A stretch of 41,631 nucleotides of DNA, from positions 1 to 41,631 of the forward strand of contig WRBQ01000014.1 in assembly GCA_009784445.1 (NCBI GenBank), written 5' to 3'. The notes below the pieces were generated by a model. That model ran no database searches, had not been told where the DNA came from, and saw only the letters and a list, made by a program, of their open reading frames with translations. Below, piece by piece: positions 8,542 through 15,485 of this stretch. Both the position numbers and the translations under genes were made by a program. Within the stretch, counting starts at the first letter, position 1. Each line of letters starts with the position of its first letter. Source of the stretch: Oscillospiraceae bacterium (GTDB lineage: Bacteria; Bacillota; Clostridia; Oscillospirales; Acutalibacteraceae).

Positions 8542-9521
8542 CCCAATTCACCATCACCCCAAACGATGCCGCCCAGCGCTTGGATAAATTCCTGCAAAAG
8601 GCCGCACCCAACCTGCCACCCGCAGCGCTATATAAAGCCTTGCGCACCAAGCATATCAAGGTTAATCGCAAGCGCGCCGAAGGCAGCACCCGCCTTGCCG
8701 TGGGCGACGTGATTGACTGCTACCTGCCGGACGAATTTTTCGCCAAGCCCACGTGGCAGCACGATTTTTTGTGCGCACCGGCACAGCTGCATGTGCTTTA
8801 CGAAGACGAGCACATTCTGCTGGCGCAAAAACCTGCCGGGCTGCTTTCGCATGCCGGCGATGGTGAATACATCGACAACTTGCTTGCCCGCGTGCAGCGC
8901 TATCTGCACGAAACAGGGGAGTACTCGCCCGAAAACGAGCACAGCTTTGCCCCCGCGCTGGTCAACCGCATTGACCGCAACACGCAGGGCATTGTTATCG
9001 CTGCGAAAACGGCAGTTGCGCTGCGTGTGCTCAACGAAAAAATGAAAACCCGCCAGTTGCGTAAGTTTTATCTGTGCGCCGTGCACGGCAAATTGCACGC
9101 GCCACAATGGCAATCTGTGATTAGCCACATGGCCAAAGACCCGGCAAAGTCGCTGGTGCGGGTGTATGACAGCCCGCGTGCGGGTGCAAAAGAATGCATC
9201 ACGCGTTATCGCAGTTTGGCGCACACAAATGATTTCACGCTGGTGCAGGCGGAACTACTCACCGGCCGCACGCATCAAATTCGCGCGCAGTTTGCTCATT
9301 TGGGGCATGCGCTGGTGGGCGATGGCAAGTACGCGCCGCGGGTATTGTACCAGTCTGTGCCATATAAATCGCAGTGTTTGTGCGCATGGCGCCTAGCTTT
9401 TGACTTCAGCGGCGAAAAGACGGAGCTGGATTATCTGCATAAATTGGATGTTTTTGCCGACGAACCCGCGTTTTTATCCCGCTTATTTCCTGACACTACG
9501 TTAGCGCGTGAAACTCTTTGA
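8538..9521 (+). CDS. RluA-family 23S rRNA pseudouridine synthase (RluC/RluD-like)
   Basis: Isomerises specific uridines in rRNA. An S4 RNA-binding domain occupies residues about 8-65 (QRLDKFLQKAAPNLPPAALY), followed by the catalytic domain. Motif II reads NRIDRNTQG with catalytic Asp146; the usual His-Arg-Leu-Asp is changed to Asn-Arg-Ile-Asp, but the Asp and Arg are kept. The late motif LLTGRTHQIRAQFAHLG is standard. Length 327 fits RluC/RluD. The start ATG overlaps the previous stop by 4 nt. The exact target uridine cannot be told from sequence. Confidence 0.9.
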   Translation: MTQFTITPNDAAQRLDKFLQKAAPNLPPAALYKALRTKHIKVNRKRAEGSTRLAVGDVIDCYLPDEFFAKPTWQHDFLCAPAQLHVLYEDEHILLAQKPAGLLSHAGDGEYIDNLLARVQRYLHETGEYSPENEHSFAPALVNRIDRNTQGIVIAAKTAVALRVLNEKMKTRQLRKFYLCAVHGKLHAPQWQSVISHMAKDPAKSLVRVYDSPRAGAKECITRYRSLAHTNDFTLVQAELLTGRTHQIRAQFAHLGHALVGDGKYAPRVLYQSVPYKSQCLCAWRLAFDFSGEKTELDYLHKLDVFADEPAFLSRLFPDTTLARETL

Positions 9522-9541
9522 CTGTATCTTGCAAATTTCTC

Positions 9542-9570
9542 TTGCGTATTGCGGCAAAATGTAGTATAAT
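9542..9570 (+). promoter_or_regulatory. Sigma-A promoter for the foldase-like gene
   Basis: TTGCGT (9542-9547), a 17-bp spacer and TATAAT (9565-9570). Transcription would start near 9577, giving a 30-nt leader with AAAGGGA before ATG 9607. Confidence 0.7.
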
Positions 9571-9606
9571 GATACTTGAATGTTTTTCTCAAGAAAGGGA
9601 CAAGTT

Positions 9607-11457
9607 ATGGCTGAAAATAAATTCGAGAAACAACGCCAAAAAGATAAGGCGAAATTTGAGAAAGAACGCGCCCAATGGCAAAAAAAAGAAGCCAAAGCGC
9701 GCAGCAAAAAGAAAGCTAAATTTGACGTCACCCGCATTGTGTTCACCGTTATCGCCATTGTTGTGGTGGCTGGGCTGGTGCTGGGCGCAGGCGGCGCTTT
9801 CGCACTGACCTACGGCGTGCCCGCACGCTGGATGTCCGTGATTACCGTGGCAGGCACCACCATTCGTCAACCCGAATATACCATGCTGTTGCAGCGTGAG
9901 TTTTGGAGTGTCCACGCACATGCACGGCATATGTATGGCCTAGAACAACAATTCGCCGCCATGGGCTTTAGCGTTGGCGACCATTTTGGGCTTGACCCTT
10001 GGGCCTCACCCGTTGGCCAACCCGTGCTGCAACCTGAATCACAAGTGCCCACGTTAGACAGCGAAGGCAACCCCATGCTCAACGCAGACGGCACGCCCAT
10101 GTTCACCACCATTCGTGAACCTGTGCTGGACGACGACGGCAACCCCATGTACTGGGAAGATCGACTCATCGAAAGTGCCAACCAAAGCTTCCAAGCTCTC
10201 ATTGTTCTGTACAACGAAGCCCGCCGCTTGGGGCTGACGCTGACGGATGAACAAATTGCTCAGCTGGAAGACCGCATGGAAGATGAACGCCAAACTGCGC
10301 ACGATCGCGCGGCCTCATTGAACGCTTGGCTACGCATGACCCACTTGCCAGGCTACACCGCCCGCACCTTGGAGCGCGCCATTGAACGCGAAATGCTGGT
10401 GTCAAATTTCCATCAATACCAAGAAAATGTGTTAGCCGAAGGCTTTAGCGACGCAGACGTGCGCGCATTTGTTGACGAAGACAGCACACGCTTTGATTTT
10501 GTGGACGTGCGCATTCAGCCGTTTGTGATTGCAGAACAAACACCCGAAGCCGAAGAAGCCGCCCGCCAACAAGCAGCTAACTTCTTGGCAGGGGTAACCA
10601 GCGAAGAAAGCTTCATTGCTGCCGCACAAGCCATTTTGGACGCTGAAGTTGAAGATGAAGATGCTGAAGCACTGGATGCCACCGTCAGCACCGACTTCCT
10701 GCGTCACCGCCGCCACCACTTTGACCAAAACTTCAGCGTGCAACGCCCCGACCAAGAGGAACCCGATCGCTTGGCCGACTGGCTGTATGACACCGCTCGC
10801 GCAAATGGCGACACCATTGTGTTTGAAGACGACACCACCGTGTATGCCGTGATGCTGGTGCGCACCGCTTATTCCATCAACGCTGTGGATTTCTATACCC
10901 TGCGGCTGCCTGTGGTTCCCGAGCAAATCACACCGCCCGAAAATGATGAAAATTGGGATGCTACCGCCGCCGCCCTGCAAGCGCACGCCGTGGCTGTGGA
11001 AAGCACACTTGCACAAGCCGAAACAATGCTGGCACAATTTGAAGCAGCCGGCGGCACCTCCGCAGCTTTCCGTGATTTGGGCCAAGCATCGCTACTGACT
11101 GGTGCGCTGCCCGGTTCCGAAAGCTTAACCCACGCCGAAAGCGAGCAATGGCTGTTCGAACATGAACGCCAAGTGGGCGATACTGTCGTTCTGCCTATTC
11201 TTAACCAACAAGGCACCGTGGGCGAAGTGCTCATCTTGTTCTTGGCCAACGAGCAAGAAGATGTGCCTAACTGGCTGGTGGAAGGCCGTCAAATCCTCAC
11301 CTTTGAAGCTTTTGACAACCACGTGGAATACCTGCTGGAGCAAAACCCCGTGCGCCAACACCGCATTGGCATGTGGTTTGTGCGTCTTTCCGCTGACCCG
11401 ATGATGGAATGGTATGCCCTTGTGCGCCGCCATGAATTCGAACTAGAACAAGCCTAG
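9607..11457 (+). CDS. Membrane-anchored foldase-like protein (SurA/PrsA-type)
   Basis: 616 residues. A highly charged N-terminal region (residues 1-40, Lys/Glu/Gln-rich) precedes one membrane helix (about 43-66), so most of the protein is outside the cell. Helical regions with QxEYxxLLQRE-like and LTDEQIAQLEDRM-like patterns resemble the SurA N-terminal chaperone fold. The segment ADWLYDTARANGDTIVFEDD followed by a YAVMLV strand resembles the end of PrsA-type clostridial foldases. I could not recognise a complete parvulin PPIase domain. A likely role is folding of secreted or wall proteins, which is inference. ATG 9607 follows AAAGGGA; the in-frame ATG 9580 has no site and falls at the transcription start. 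Confidence 0.6.
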   Translation: MAENKFEKQRQKDKAKFEKERAQWQKKEAKARSKKKAKFDVTRIVFTVIAIVVVAGLVLGAGGAFALTYGVPARWMSVITVAGTTIRQPEYTMLLQREFWSVHAHARHMYGLEQQFAAMGFSVGDHFGLDPWASPVGQPVLQPESQVPTLDSEGNPMLNADGTPMFTTIREPVLDDDGNPMYWEDRLIESANQSFQALIVLYNEARRLGLTLTDEQIAQLEDRMEDERQTAHDRAASLNAWLRMTHLPGYTARTLERAIEREMLVSNFHQYQENVLAEGFSDADVRAFVDEDSTRFDFVDVRIQPFVIAEQTPEAEEAARQQAANFLAGVTSEESFIAAAQAILDAEVEDEDAEALDATVSTDFLRHRRHHFDQNFSVQRPDQEEPDRLADWLYDTARANGDTIVFEDDTTVYAVMLVRTAYSINAVDFYTLRLPVVPEQITPPENDENWDATAAALQAHAVAVESTLAQAETMLAQFEAAGGTSAAFRDLGQASLLTGALPGSESLTHAESEQWLFEHERQVGDTVVLPILNQQGTVGEVLILFLANEQEDVPNWLVEGRQILTFEAFDNHVEYLLEQNPVRQHRIGMWFVRLSADPMMEWYALVRRHEFELEQA

Positions 11458-11460
11458 CCC

Positions 11461-12828
11461 ATGTTTAACACATTGACCAAAACTCAACAACCACCGTGGC
11501 TTGCATGGCTGCGGTGGTTTGTCGTGTCCGGCTGGGGCGTTGCCGCGCAGGCCGCACTGGCTGGCGTACTCGTCATCACCCGCGCAGATGTCATTGGCGT
11601 GCTTGTGTTTATCCCCATTTTCAGCGCCATTGCGGTGCTTAGCAACAAGCTGCTGGCGACTGCGGCGCCGTTTTTTCTCACCACGCTGCTGCTGATTCAA
11701 AGCCAGCACACCACGGCTTACGAACGCTTTCGCCCGCTGTTTTGGGTGGTTGCGCTGCCGGTGCTGGCCATCGTGTTGCACTTGATTATCTATCCACCGC
11801 GCAAGCTGGTGCTGGGCCGCGCGTTTTGGCCTATGCTTGCAGTTTCTGTGGTGATTGTGCTGGGTGGCGTGGGTTACATTTCCGCCGAGGAATATTTTGC
11901 GCTCACCAGCTTTGCCATCATGCTCGCGCTGGGCTTTGGCATGCTTGCGGCTTACGTGTTGCTCAGCTGCATTGTGCAAGAAAGCGACAGCGATGAACTG
12001 CCACGCTATCTCACCAACGTGATGCTGGCCATTGGCTTGGTTGGCGCGTTCATGGTGTTCCACCACTATGCCGCATGGCTGCTTGCGGTGCCGGGTCGTT
12101 CGTTCCGGCTGCTGGCGTTTCAGTGGCGCAACAACGTCAGCACATTTTTGATGATGGCGCTGCCGTTCGCGTTTTACAAGGCAATCAAACAACCCGCATG
12201 GTTTGCGGCAGCGGCGGCGATGTTCGCGGCCATGCTGCTGAGCGGCTCACGCGGGGGACTAGTGTTCGGCGCAGTCACGTTTGTGCTGGGCGTGGTGTAT
12301 CTACTGGTATTCGACAAACGCCGCCGCAAGATCTATCTCGCTGCGCTGGGCGTGCTGCTTGTGGGTTTCGTGATTAGCCTGCGTTGGCTGCTGCCGTTTT
12401 TCTCGCCCGTGATCGACCGCCTGCTGGACACCGTGCGCTATGCCGACGACGAAATTCGTGTGGCATTGTATCGTCGCGGCATCGAGGATTTCCTGCGGCG
12501 GCCAGTGAATGGCACAGGCCTAGGCTACATGGGCAACCGAGATGTGCACGCCTCGCAGCCTGGTGCGCTGTGCTGGTATCACAACAGCATCATTCAGATT
12601 ATCGGCTCATTCGGCGCCATGGGCATTGTGGCATACGGCTGGCTCTATCTCAACCGCGCCAAGATATTCCTGCGGCGGCGCAGCCCTTTTCACATTGCGC
12701 TGCTGCTAAGCTGGGTTGCCGTTGAGCTGATGTCGCTGGTGAACCCGGGCGTGTTTGTGCCCATTCCCTATTTGCTGCTAGTAGTCATCTTCATCGTGGT
12801 CGCAGAAAAACAAAACTCCACTCTATGA
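11461..12828 (+). CDS. O-antigen ligase/polymerase-like membrane protein
   Basis: 455 residues with about eleven to twelve hydrophobic segments. The Wzy/WaaL-type core is visible: LLSGSRGGLVFG, a large external loop with GIEDFLRRPVNGTGLGYMGN, then WYHNSIIQIIGSFGAMGIV. These proteins join or polymerise lipid-linked glycans at the outer face of the membrane. No glycosyltransferase cluster surrounds it, so the glycan substrate is unknown. It starts 3 nt after the foldase-like gene stop and probably shares its transcript. The last codons form the left arm of a terminator. Confidence 0.72.
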   Translation: MFNTLTKTQQPPWLAWLRWFVVSGWGVAAQAALAGVLVITRADVIGVLVFIPIFSAIAVLSNKLLATAAPFFLTTLLLIQSQHTTAYERFRPLFWVVALPVLAIVLHLIIYPPRKLVLGRAFWPMLAVSVVIVLGGVGYISAEEYFALTSFAIMLALGFGMLAAYVLLSCIVQESDSDELPRYLTNVMLAIGLVGAFMVFHHYAAWLLAVPGRSFRLLAFQWRNNVSTFLMMALPFAFYKAIKQPAWFAAAAAMFAAMLLSGSRGGLVFGAVTFVLGVVYLLVFDKRRRKIYLAALGVLLVGFVISLRWLLPFFSPVIDRLLDTVRYADDEIRVALYRRGIEDFLRRPVNGTGLGYMGNRDVHASQPGALCWYHNSIIQIIGSFGAMGIVAYGWLYLNRAKIFLRRRSPFHIALLLSWVAVELMSLVNPGVFVPIPYLLLVVIFIVVAEKQNSTL

Positions 12829-12849
12829 AAATCACAGAGTGGAGTTTTT
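12812..12849 (+). terminator. Rho-independent terminator after the polymerase-like gene
   Basis: AAAACTCCACTCT (12812-12824) is complementary to AGAGTGGAGTTTT (12836-12848), giving a 13-bp stem, an 11-nt loop and a T-run. The left arm is inside the final coding codons, so the stop codon sits in the loop. Confidence 0.85.
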
Positions 12850-12871
12850 CGTGTAATTTGCAGGTGTTGCC

Positions 12872-12897
12872 GCGAAGCGACTGCTCCCCGCAGGGGT
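12872..12897 (-). repeat. Divergent copy of the GCGAAGCGAC/CCTGCGG repeat family
   Basis: On the minus strand CCCCTGCGGGG is followed by AGCAGTCGCTTCGC. The layout matches the two better conserved copies at 15387-15420 and 21997-22030: a hairpin around TGC, then GTCGCTTCGC. It begins right at the stop of the small membrane peptide gene. Confidence 0.4.
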
Positions 12898-12989
12898 TAG
12901 CTGGTTAGGCTGCAGCCAATCAGTCCAATCACCAGCAAGCCAAGATATGCGGCGATTCCTCCAAGAACCCAAATGAGCCAAGTTGGCAT
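12897..12989 (-). CDS. Small 30-residue membrane peptide
   Basis: The ORF starts MPTWLIWVLGG and ends LIGCSLTS. It is 30 residues long and almost entirely hydrophobic, so it would form one membrane helix. A strong site, AAGGGAGG, lies 8 nt before ATG 12989; an ATG two codons upstream (12995) is only 2 nt from that site and is less likely. It sits between a terminator and the ECF S-component gene, which is on the same strand 93 bp upstream. Function is unknown. Such peptides often tune membrane proteins, but nothing here shows a partner. The ribosome site and uninterrupted hydrophobicity are the only evidence. Confidence 0.5.
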   Translation of the reverse strand: MPTWLIWVLGGIAAYLGLLVIGLIGCSLTS

Positions 12990-13082
12990 GTGCATGTCCT
13001 CCCTTAATTTTAATGGTTACTTCTATTATACACCATTTGTCAAGCCCTCCCATGGCGCTAGGGGAGCAGCGCTTGACTCTAC

Positions 13083-13649
13083 TTAGTCGGCGCGCAAAGA
13101 GAATTTCCTCACTATGGGCAGCAAAACAGTAGAAATAATTACCGTGGCCGCCAATTCAATGAGGAAATTCACGCCAATCATCGTTAAAAACAAAAACGCC
13201 ACGGTGTCACCACCGCCCGCCCAGCTGGCCAGCAATGGCCAAAAGAACACGCGGCTACCCAGCACAAACACGCCGGTGTTTACCACGGGCACAGCAACGG
13301 CGGCACAAACAATGGCCGCCCAAGTGTTCTTTTTGCGCAAGGCGCGGTACACTAGGCCGCCGGCAGCACCGGCAAGCAAGCCGCGCGCCAATATGGTGAT
13401 GATTGTGCTAGGCACGCTAAAGGCGAAAAATGGTGCAACGTCCGGGCCAAACAGCACCACTAAGCTGAACACGAGACCCAGCCAGATGCCGGCACCCACG
13501 CCCAACATCGCGCCGCCCACCACAATGGGAATGAGCGCAAACGCCGCCAGTTGTAATGGCCCAATGGTTAGCGGCAGCATTTGCAGCAGCAGCACAATTG
13601 CGGTAAGCATTGCCAGCTGGGTAAGCCAAAGAATACGGTTTTTCTTCAT
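13083..13649 (-). CDS. ECF transporter S component, probably for pantothenate
   Basis: 188 residues with about six hydrophobic segments, the size and pattern of the substrate-binding S component of energy-coupling-factor vitamin transporters (N-terminus MKKNRILWLTQLAMLTAIVL, then repeated Gly/Ala-rich helices). The shared EcfA/EcfA'/EcfT module is not in the window. Substrate is inferred from context: the upstream gene on the same strand, 75 bp away, is coaX, which phosphorylates pantothenate. This makes a PanT-like role the best guess. GGAGA lies before ATG 13649. A small imperfect hairpin (13661-13683) precedes the ribosome site, but no known riboswitch was recognised. Confidence 0.75.
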   Translation of the reverse strand: MKKNRILWLTQLAMLTAIVLLLQMLPLTIGPLQLAAFALIPIVVGGAMLGVGAGIWLGLVFSLVVLFGPDVAPFFAFSVPSTIITILARGLLAGAAGGLVYRALRKKNTWAAIVCAAVAVPVVNTGVFVLGSRVFFWPLLASWAGGGDTVAFLFLTMIGVNFLIELAATVIISTVLLPIVRKFSLRAD

Positions 13650-13724
13650 GATTTCTCCTTACTGATGCCCTCTACGGGTGCATCGTAAATGTATTTTATC
13701 ATAAAGCCAATTGCGTGCGCCGCG

Positions 13725-14492
13725 TTAGGCGCGGTTTTTTGCGTAAATCTCGCACAGTCCCTGCAGCGCCAAGTCAGGGCAGTGTTCAATGTTACGCGTG
13801 CAATGGCGAATGATTTCTTGCGAAAGGCCGCCCGTGGCTACAACCGTGGCGGGCTGGCCAAGCTCGACCTCCATGCGGGCCACCATGCCGTCGATCATCG
13901 CGGCGGTGCCTAGCACCGTGCCGCTTTGCATGCAATCCACAGTATTGGTGCCGATGCAGCGCGGCGGCGCATGCAGTGCAATGCGCGGCAACGCCGAGGT
14001 GCGCATGGCCATGGCCTCCACAGAAATGGCCACACCAGCCGCAATGCTGCCGCCCAACAAGCCGCCGCAGGCACCCAGCACGCTAATTTTGCTGGCCGTG
14101 CCCAAGTCAATGACCAAACAGGGCAGGGGAAAACGCGCCTTGGCCGCCACGGCCGTAGCGATGAAGTCCGCGCCCAGCTGTGCAGGGTTATCAATGCGGA
14201 TGTCCAAGCCGGTTTTCACGCCGGGGGCAATCACCAGTGGTGGCCGCCCGCTGAGCATCTGTGCGGCTTGGGCAAGTGCGTCGGTGAGTTCTGCAACCAC
14301 GCTTGCGATGACGGCATCTGCGCAGGTGGCGGGGTCAATGCCGTGCAGCCGCATGGCCTGTGCAATTTGCATGGCCAGCTGGTCGGCAGTTAATTGGCGG
14401 TCGGTGGCTAGGCGAGCCTGTGCCACCAGGTTTTTTTCAGCAAACAGCCCAAGTGTTAGATTTGTGTTGCCGGCGTCAATCGCTAAGAGCAT
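13725..14492 (-). CDS. coaX: Type III pantothenate kinase CoaX
   Basis: Phosphorylates pantothenate in the first step of coenzyme A synthesis; type III enzymes are not inhibited by CoA. The ASKHA-fold phosphate motif DAGNTN is at residues 6-11, the second motif is DLGTASKISVLG (usually DFGTATTFD), and GGSIAAGVAIS matches the family's GGVIAPG region. 255 residues is the normal length. ATG 14492 is chosen because GGAGGG lies 8 nt upstream and the protein then begins MLLAIDAGN; a longer frame from 14510 lacks a site. It is transcribed divergently from proC. Confidence 0.92.
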   Translation of the reverse strand: MLLAIDAGNTNLTLGLFAEKNLVAQARLATDRQLTADQLAMQIAQAMRLHGIDPATCADAVIASVVAELTDALAQAAQMLSGRPPLVIAPGVKTGLDIRIDNPAQLGADFIATAVAAKARFPLPCLVIDLGTASKISVLGACGGLLGGSIAAGVAISVEAMAMRTSALPRIALHAPPRCIGTNTVDCMQSGTVLGTAAMIDGMVARMEVELGQPATVVATGGLSQEIIRHCTRNIEHCPDLALQGLCEIYAKNRA

Positions 14493-14518
14493 AGAATTTT
14501 CCCTCCACATCTATCCTT

Positions 14519-14547
14519 ATTATAGCGCGAATTTCGGAAAAAAGCAA
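14519..14547 (-). promoter_or_regulatory. Promoter of coaX
   Basis: On the minus strand TTGCTT (14547-14542), 17 bp, TATAAT (14524-14519). The -35 lies inside the left arm of a 12-bp inverted repeat shared with the proC promoter. Confidence 0.7.
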
Positions 14548-14576
14548 GTGTTTTCGCGCTAGGGCTTGCTTTTTTC
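14537..14576. repeat. Inverted repeat spanning the coaX/proC divergent promoters
   Basis: GAAAAAAGCAAG (14537-14548) and CTTGCTTTTTTC (14565-14576) are perfect inverted copies. Each contains the -35 element of one of the two divergent promoters. Confidence 0.75.
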
Positions 14577-14594
14577 TCCATTTTAGTGTATAAT
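14566..14594 (+). promoter_or_regulatory. Promoter of proC
   Basis: TTGCTT (14566-14571), 17 bp, TATAAT (14589-14594). The expected start site, 6-8 nt after the -10, falls on or next to ATG 14601, so the message would be leaderless. Confidence 0.7.
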
Positions 14595-14600
14595 AGGGGC

Positions 14601-15386
14601 ATGAGTATCCAAAATCAGCCGAAAATCGGCTTTATTGGCACCGGCACCATGGCGGGCATTATGCTGCAGGCAGCACTTGACCGTGGCTTTTTGCAGCCCG
14701 CGCAAGTGCTAGCGTACGACAAACTGCCTGAGTCCGCCGCGCGCTTTGGCGTGCCAGTAGCCGCAAGCGCTGCTGAACTCGCCGCCCAGTGCGATATCAT
14801 CCACTTGGGCGTGAAACCGCAAGACCAGCCCGCTTTGCTCGCCACACTTGATCTGCGCGACAAACTGGTGATTTCCATTGCAGCGGGGGTTACCTTAAAG
14901 CAACTTGCTGTGCCCCGCGCCGTGCGGGTGATGCCCAATCTCAACTCCGCTGCTGGGCAAGGAATGAGCGCCGTTTGCGCGACCAATTTAGTGGGGGAGC
15001 ATGAGCTAGCCTTTGTGCGCGACTACTGCGCATGCTTTGGGCAGGTGATTGAACTAGCCGAAGAGCACTTTTCGGCATTCCTCGCGCTTGCAGCTAGCGG
15101 CCCTGCGTTTGTGTATCAATTCATTGCGGACATGGCTGCCGCTGGGCAACAACTTGGCTTGAGTGAAGACATCGCCCTGCATATTGCCGCGCAGAGCGTG
15201 TTGGGCAGCGCCGCCATGGTGCAGCAAAGTGATGCCCCGCCCAACGAACTGGTGCGGCGCGTGTGCTCGCCCGGCGGCACAACCGTTGCAGGCATGCAGG
15301 CGCTTGAGCAACATGGGTTTTCCAACGCCGTGCAGCAGGCCGTGCAAGCCGCCGCGGCTAGAGACCGCGAACTTGGGGCAAACTAA
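14601..15386 (+). CDS. proC: Pyrroline-5-carboxylate reductase
   Basis: Last step of proline synthesis: NAD(P)H-dependent reduction of pyrroline-5-carboxylate. The Rossmann motif IGFIGTGTMA is at residues 9-18. The C-terminal signature is complete: SGPAFVYQFIADMAAAG and LVRRVCSPGGTTVAGMQALE. Length 261 is typical. ATG 14601 gives the family start. The in-frame GTG at 14586 overlaps the -10 box and can be excluded. There is no ribosome site beyond GGGG one base upstream, consistent with leaderless translation. Genes for ProA and ProB are not in the window. Confidence 0.95.
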   Translation: MSIQNQPKIGFIGTGTMAGIMLQAALDRGFLQPAQVLAYDKLPESAARFGVPVAASAAELAAQCDIIHLGVKPQDQPALLATLDLRDKLVISIAAGVTLKQLAVPRAVRVMPNLNSAAGQGMSAVCATNLVGEHELAFVRDYCACFGQVIELAEEHFSAFLALAASGPAFVYQFIADMAAAGQQLGLSEDIALHIAAQSVLGSAAMVQQSDAPPNELVRRVCSPGGTTVAGMQALEQHGFSNAVQQAVQAAAARDRELGAN

Positions 15387-15420
15387 CCACCTGCGGTGGG
15401 GCTTTGTCGCTTCGCTGTGC
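15387..15420 (+). repeat. 34-bp dispersed repeat (copy A)
   Basis: Starts at the first base after the proC stop. A CCACC-TGC-GGTGG hairpin is followed by GGCTTTGTCGCTTCGCTGTGC. It matches the reverse complement of 21997-22030 at 33 of 34 positions. Confidence 0.7.
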
Positions 15421-15485
15421 TTTATCCAACGCGGATTAAATCGTACTATCTCCATCCATCAATTCCTCCAACAAAGGAGCTTTAT

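Noticed and set aside
13020-13060. TTGACA and TATAAT on the minus strand upstream of the small membrane peptide
   Set aside because: The spacer is only 7 bp, so the pair cannot serve as one sigma-A promoter, and no suitable -35 lies 17 bp away.
13650-13724. Riboswitch upstream of the ECF S-component gene
   Set aside because: The gap is only 75 nt and holds one small imperfect hairpin. No known riboswitch core was recognised.
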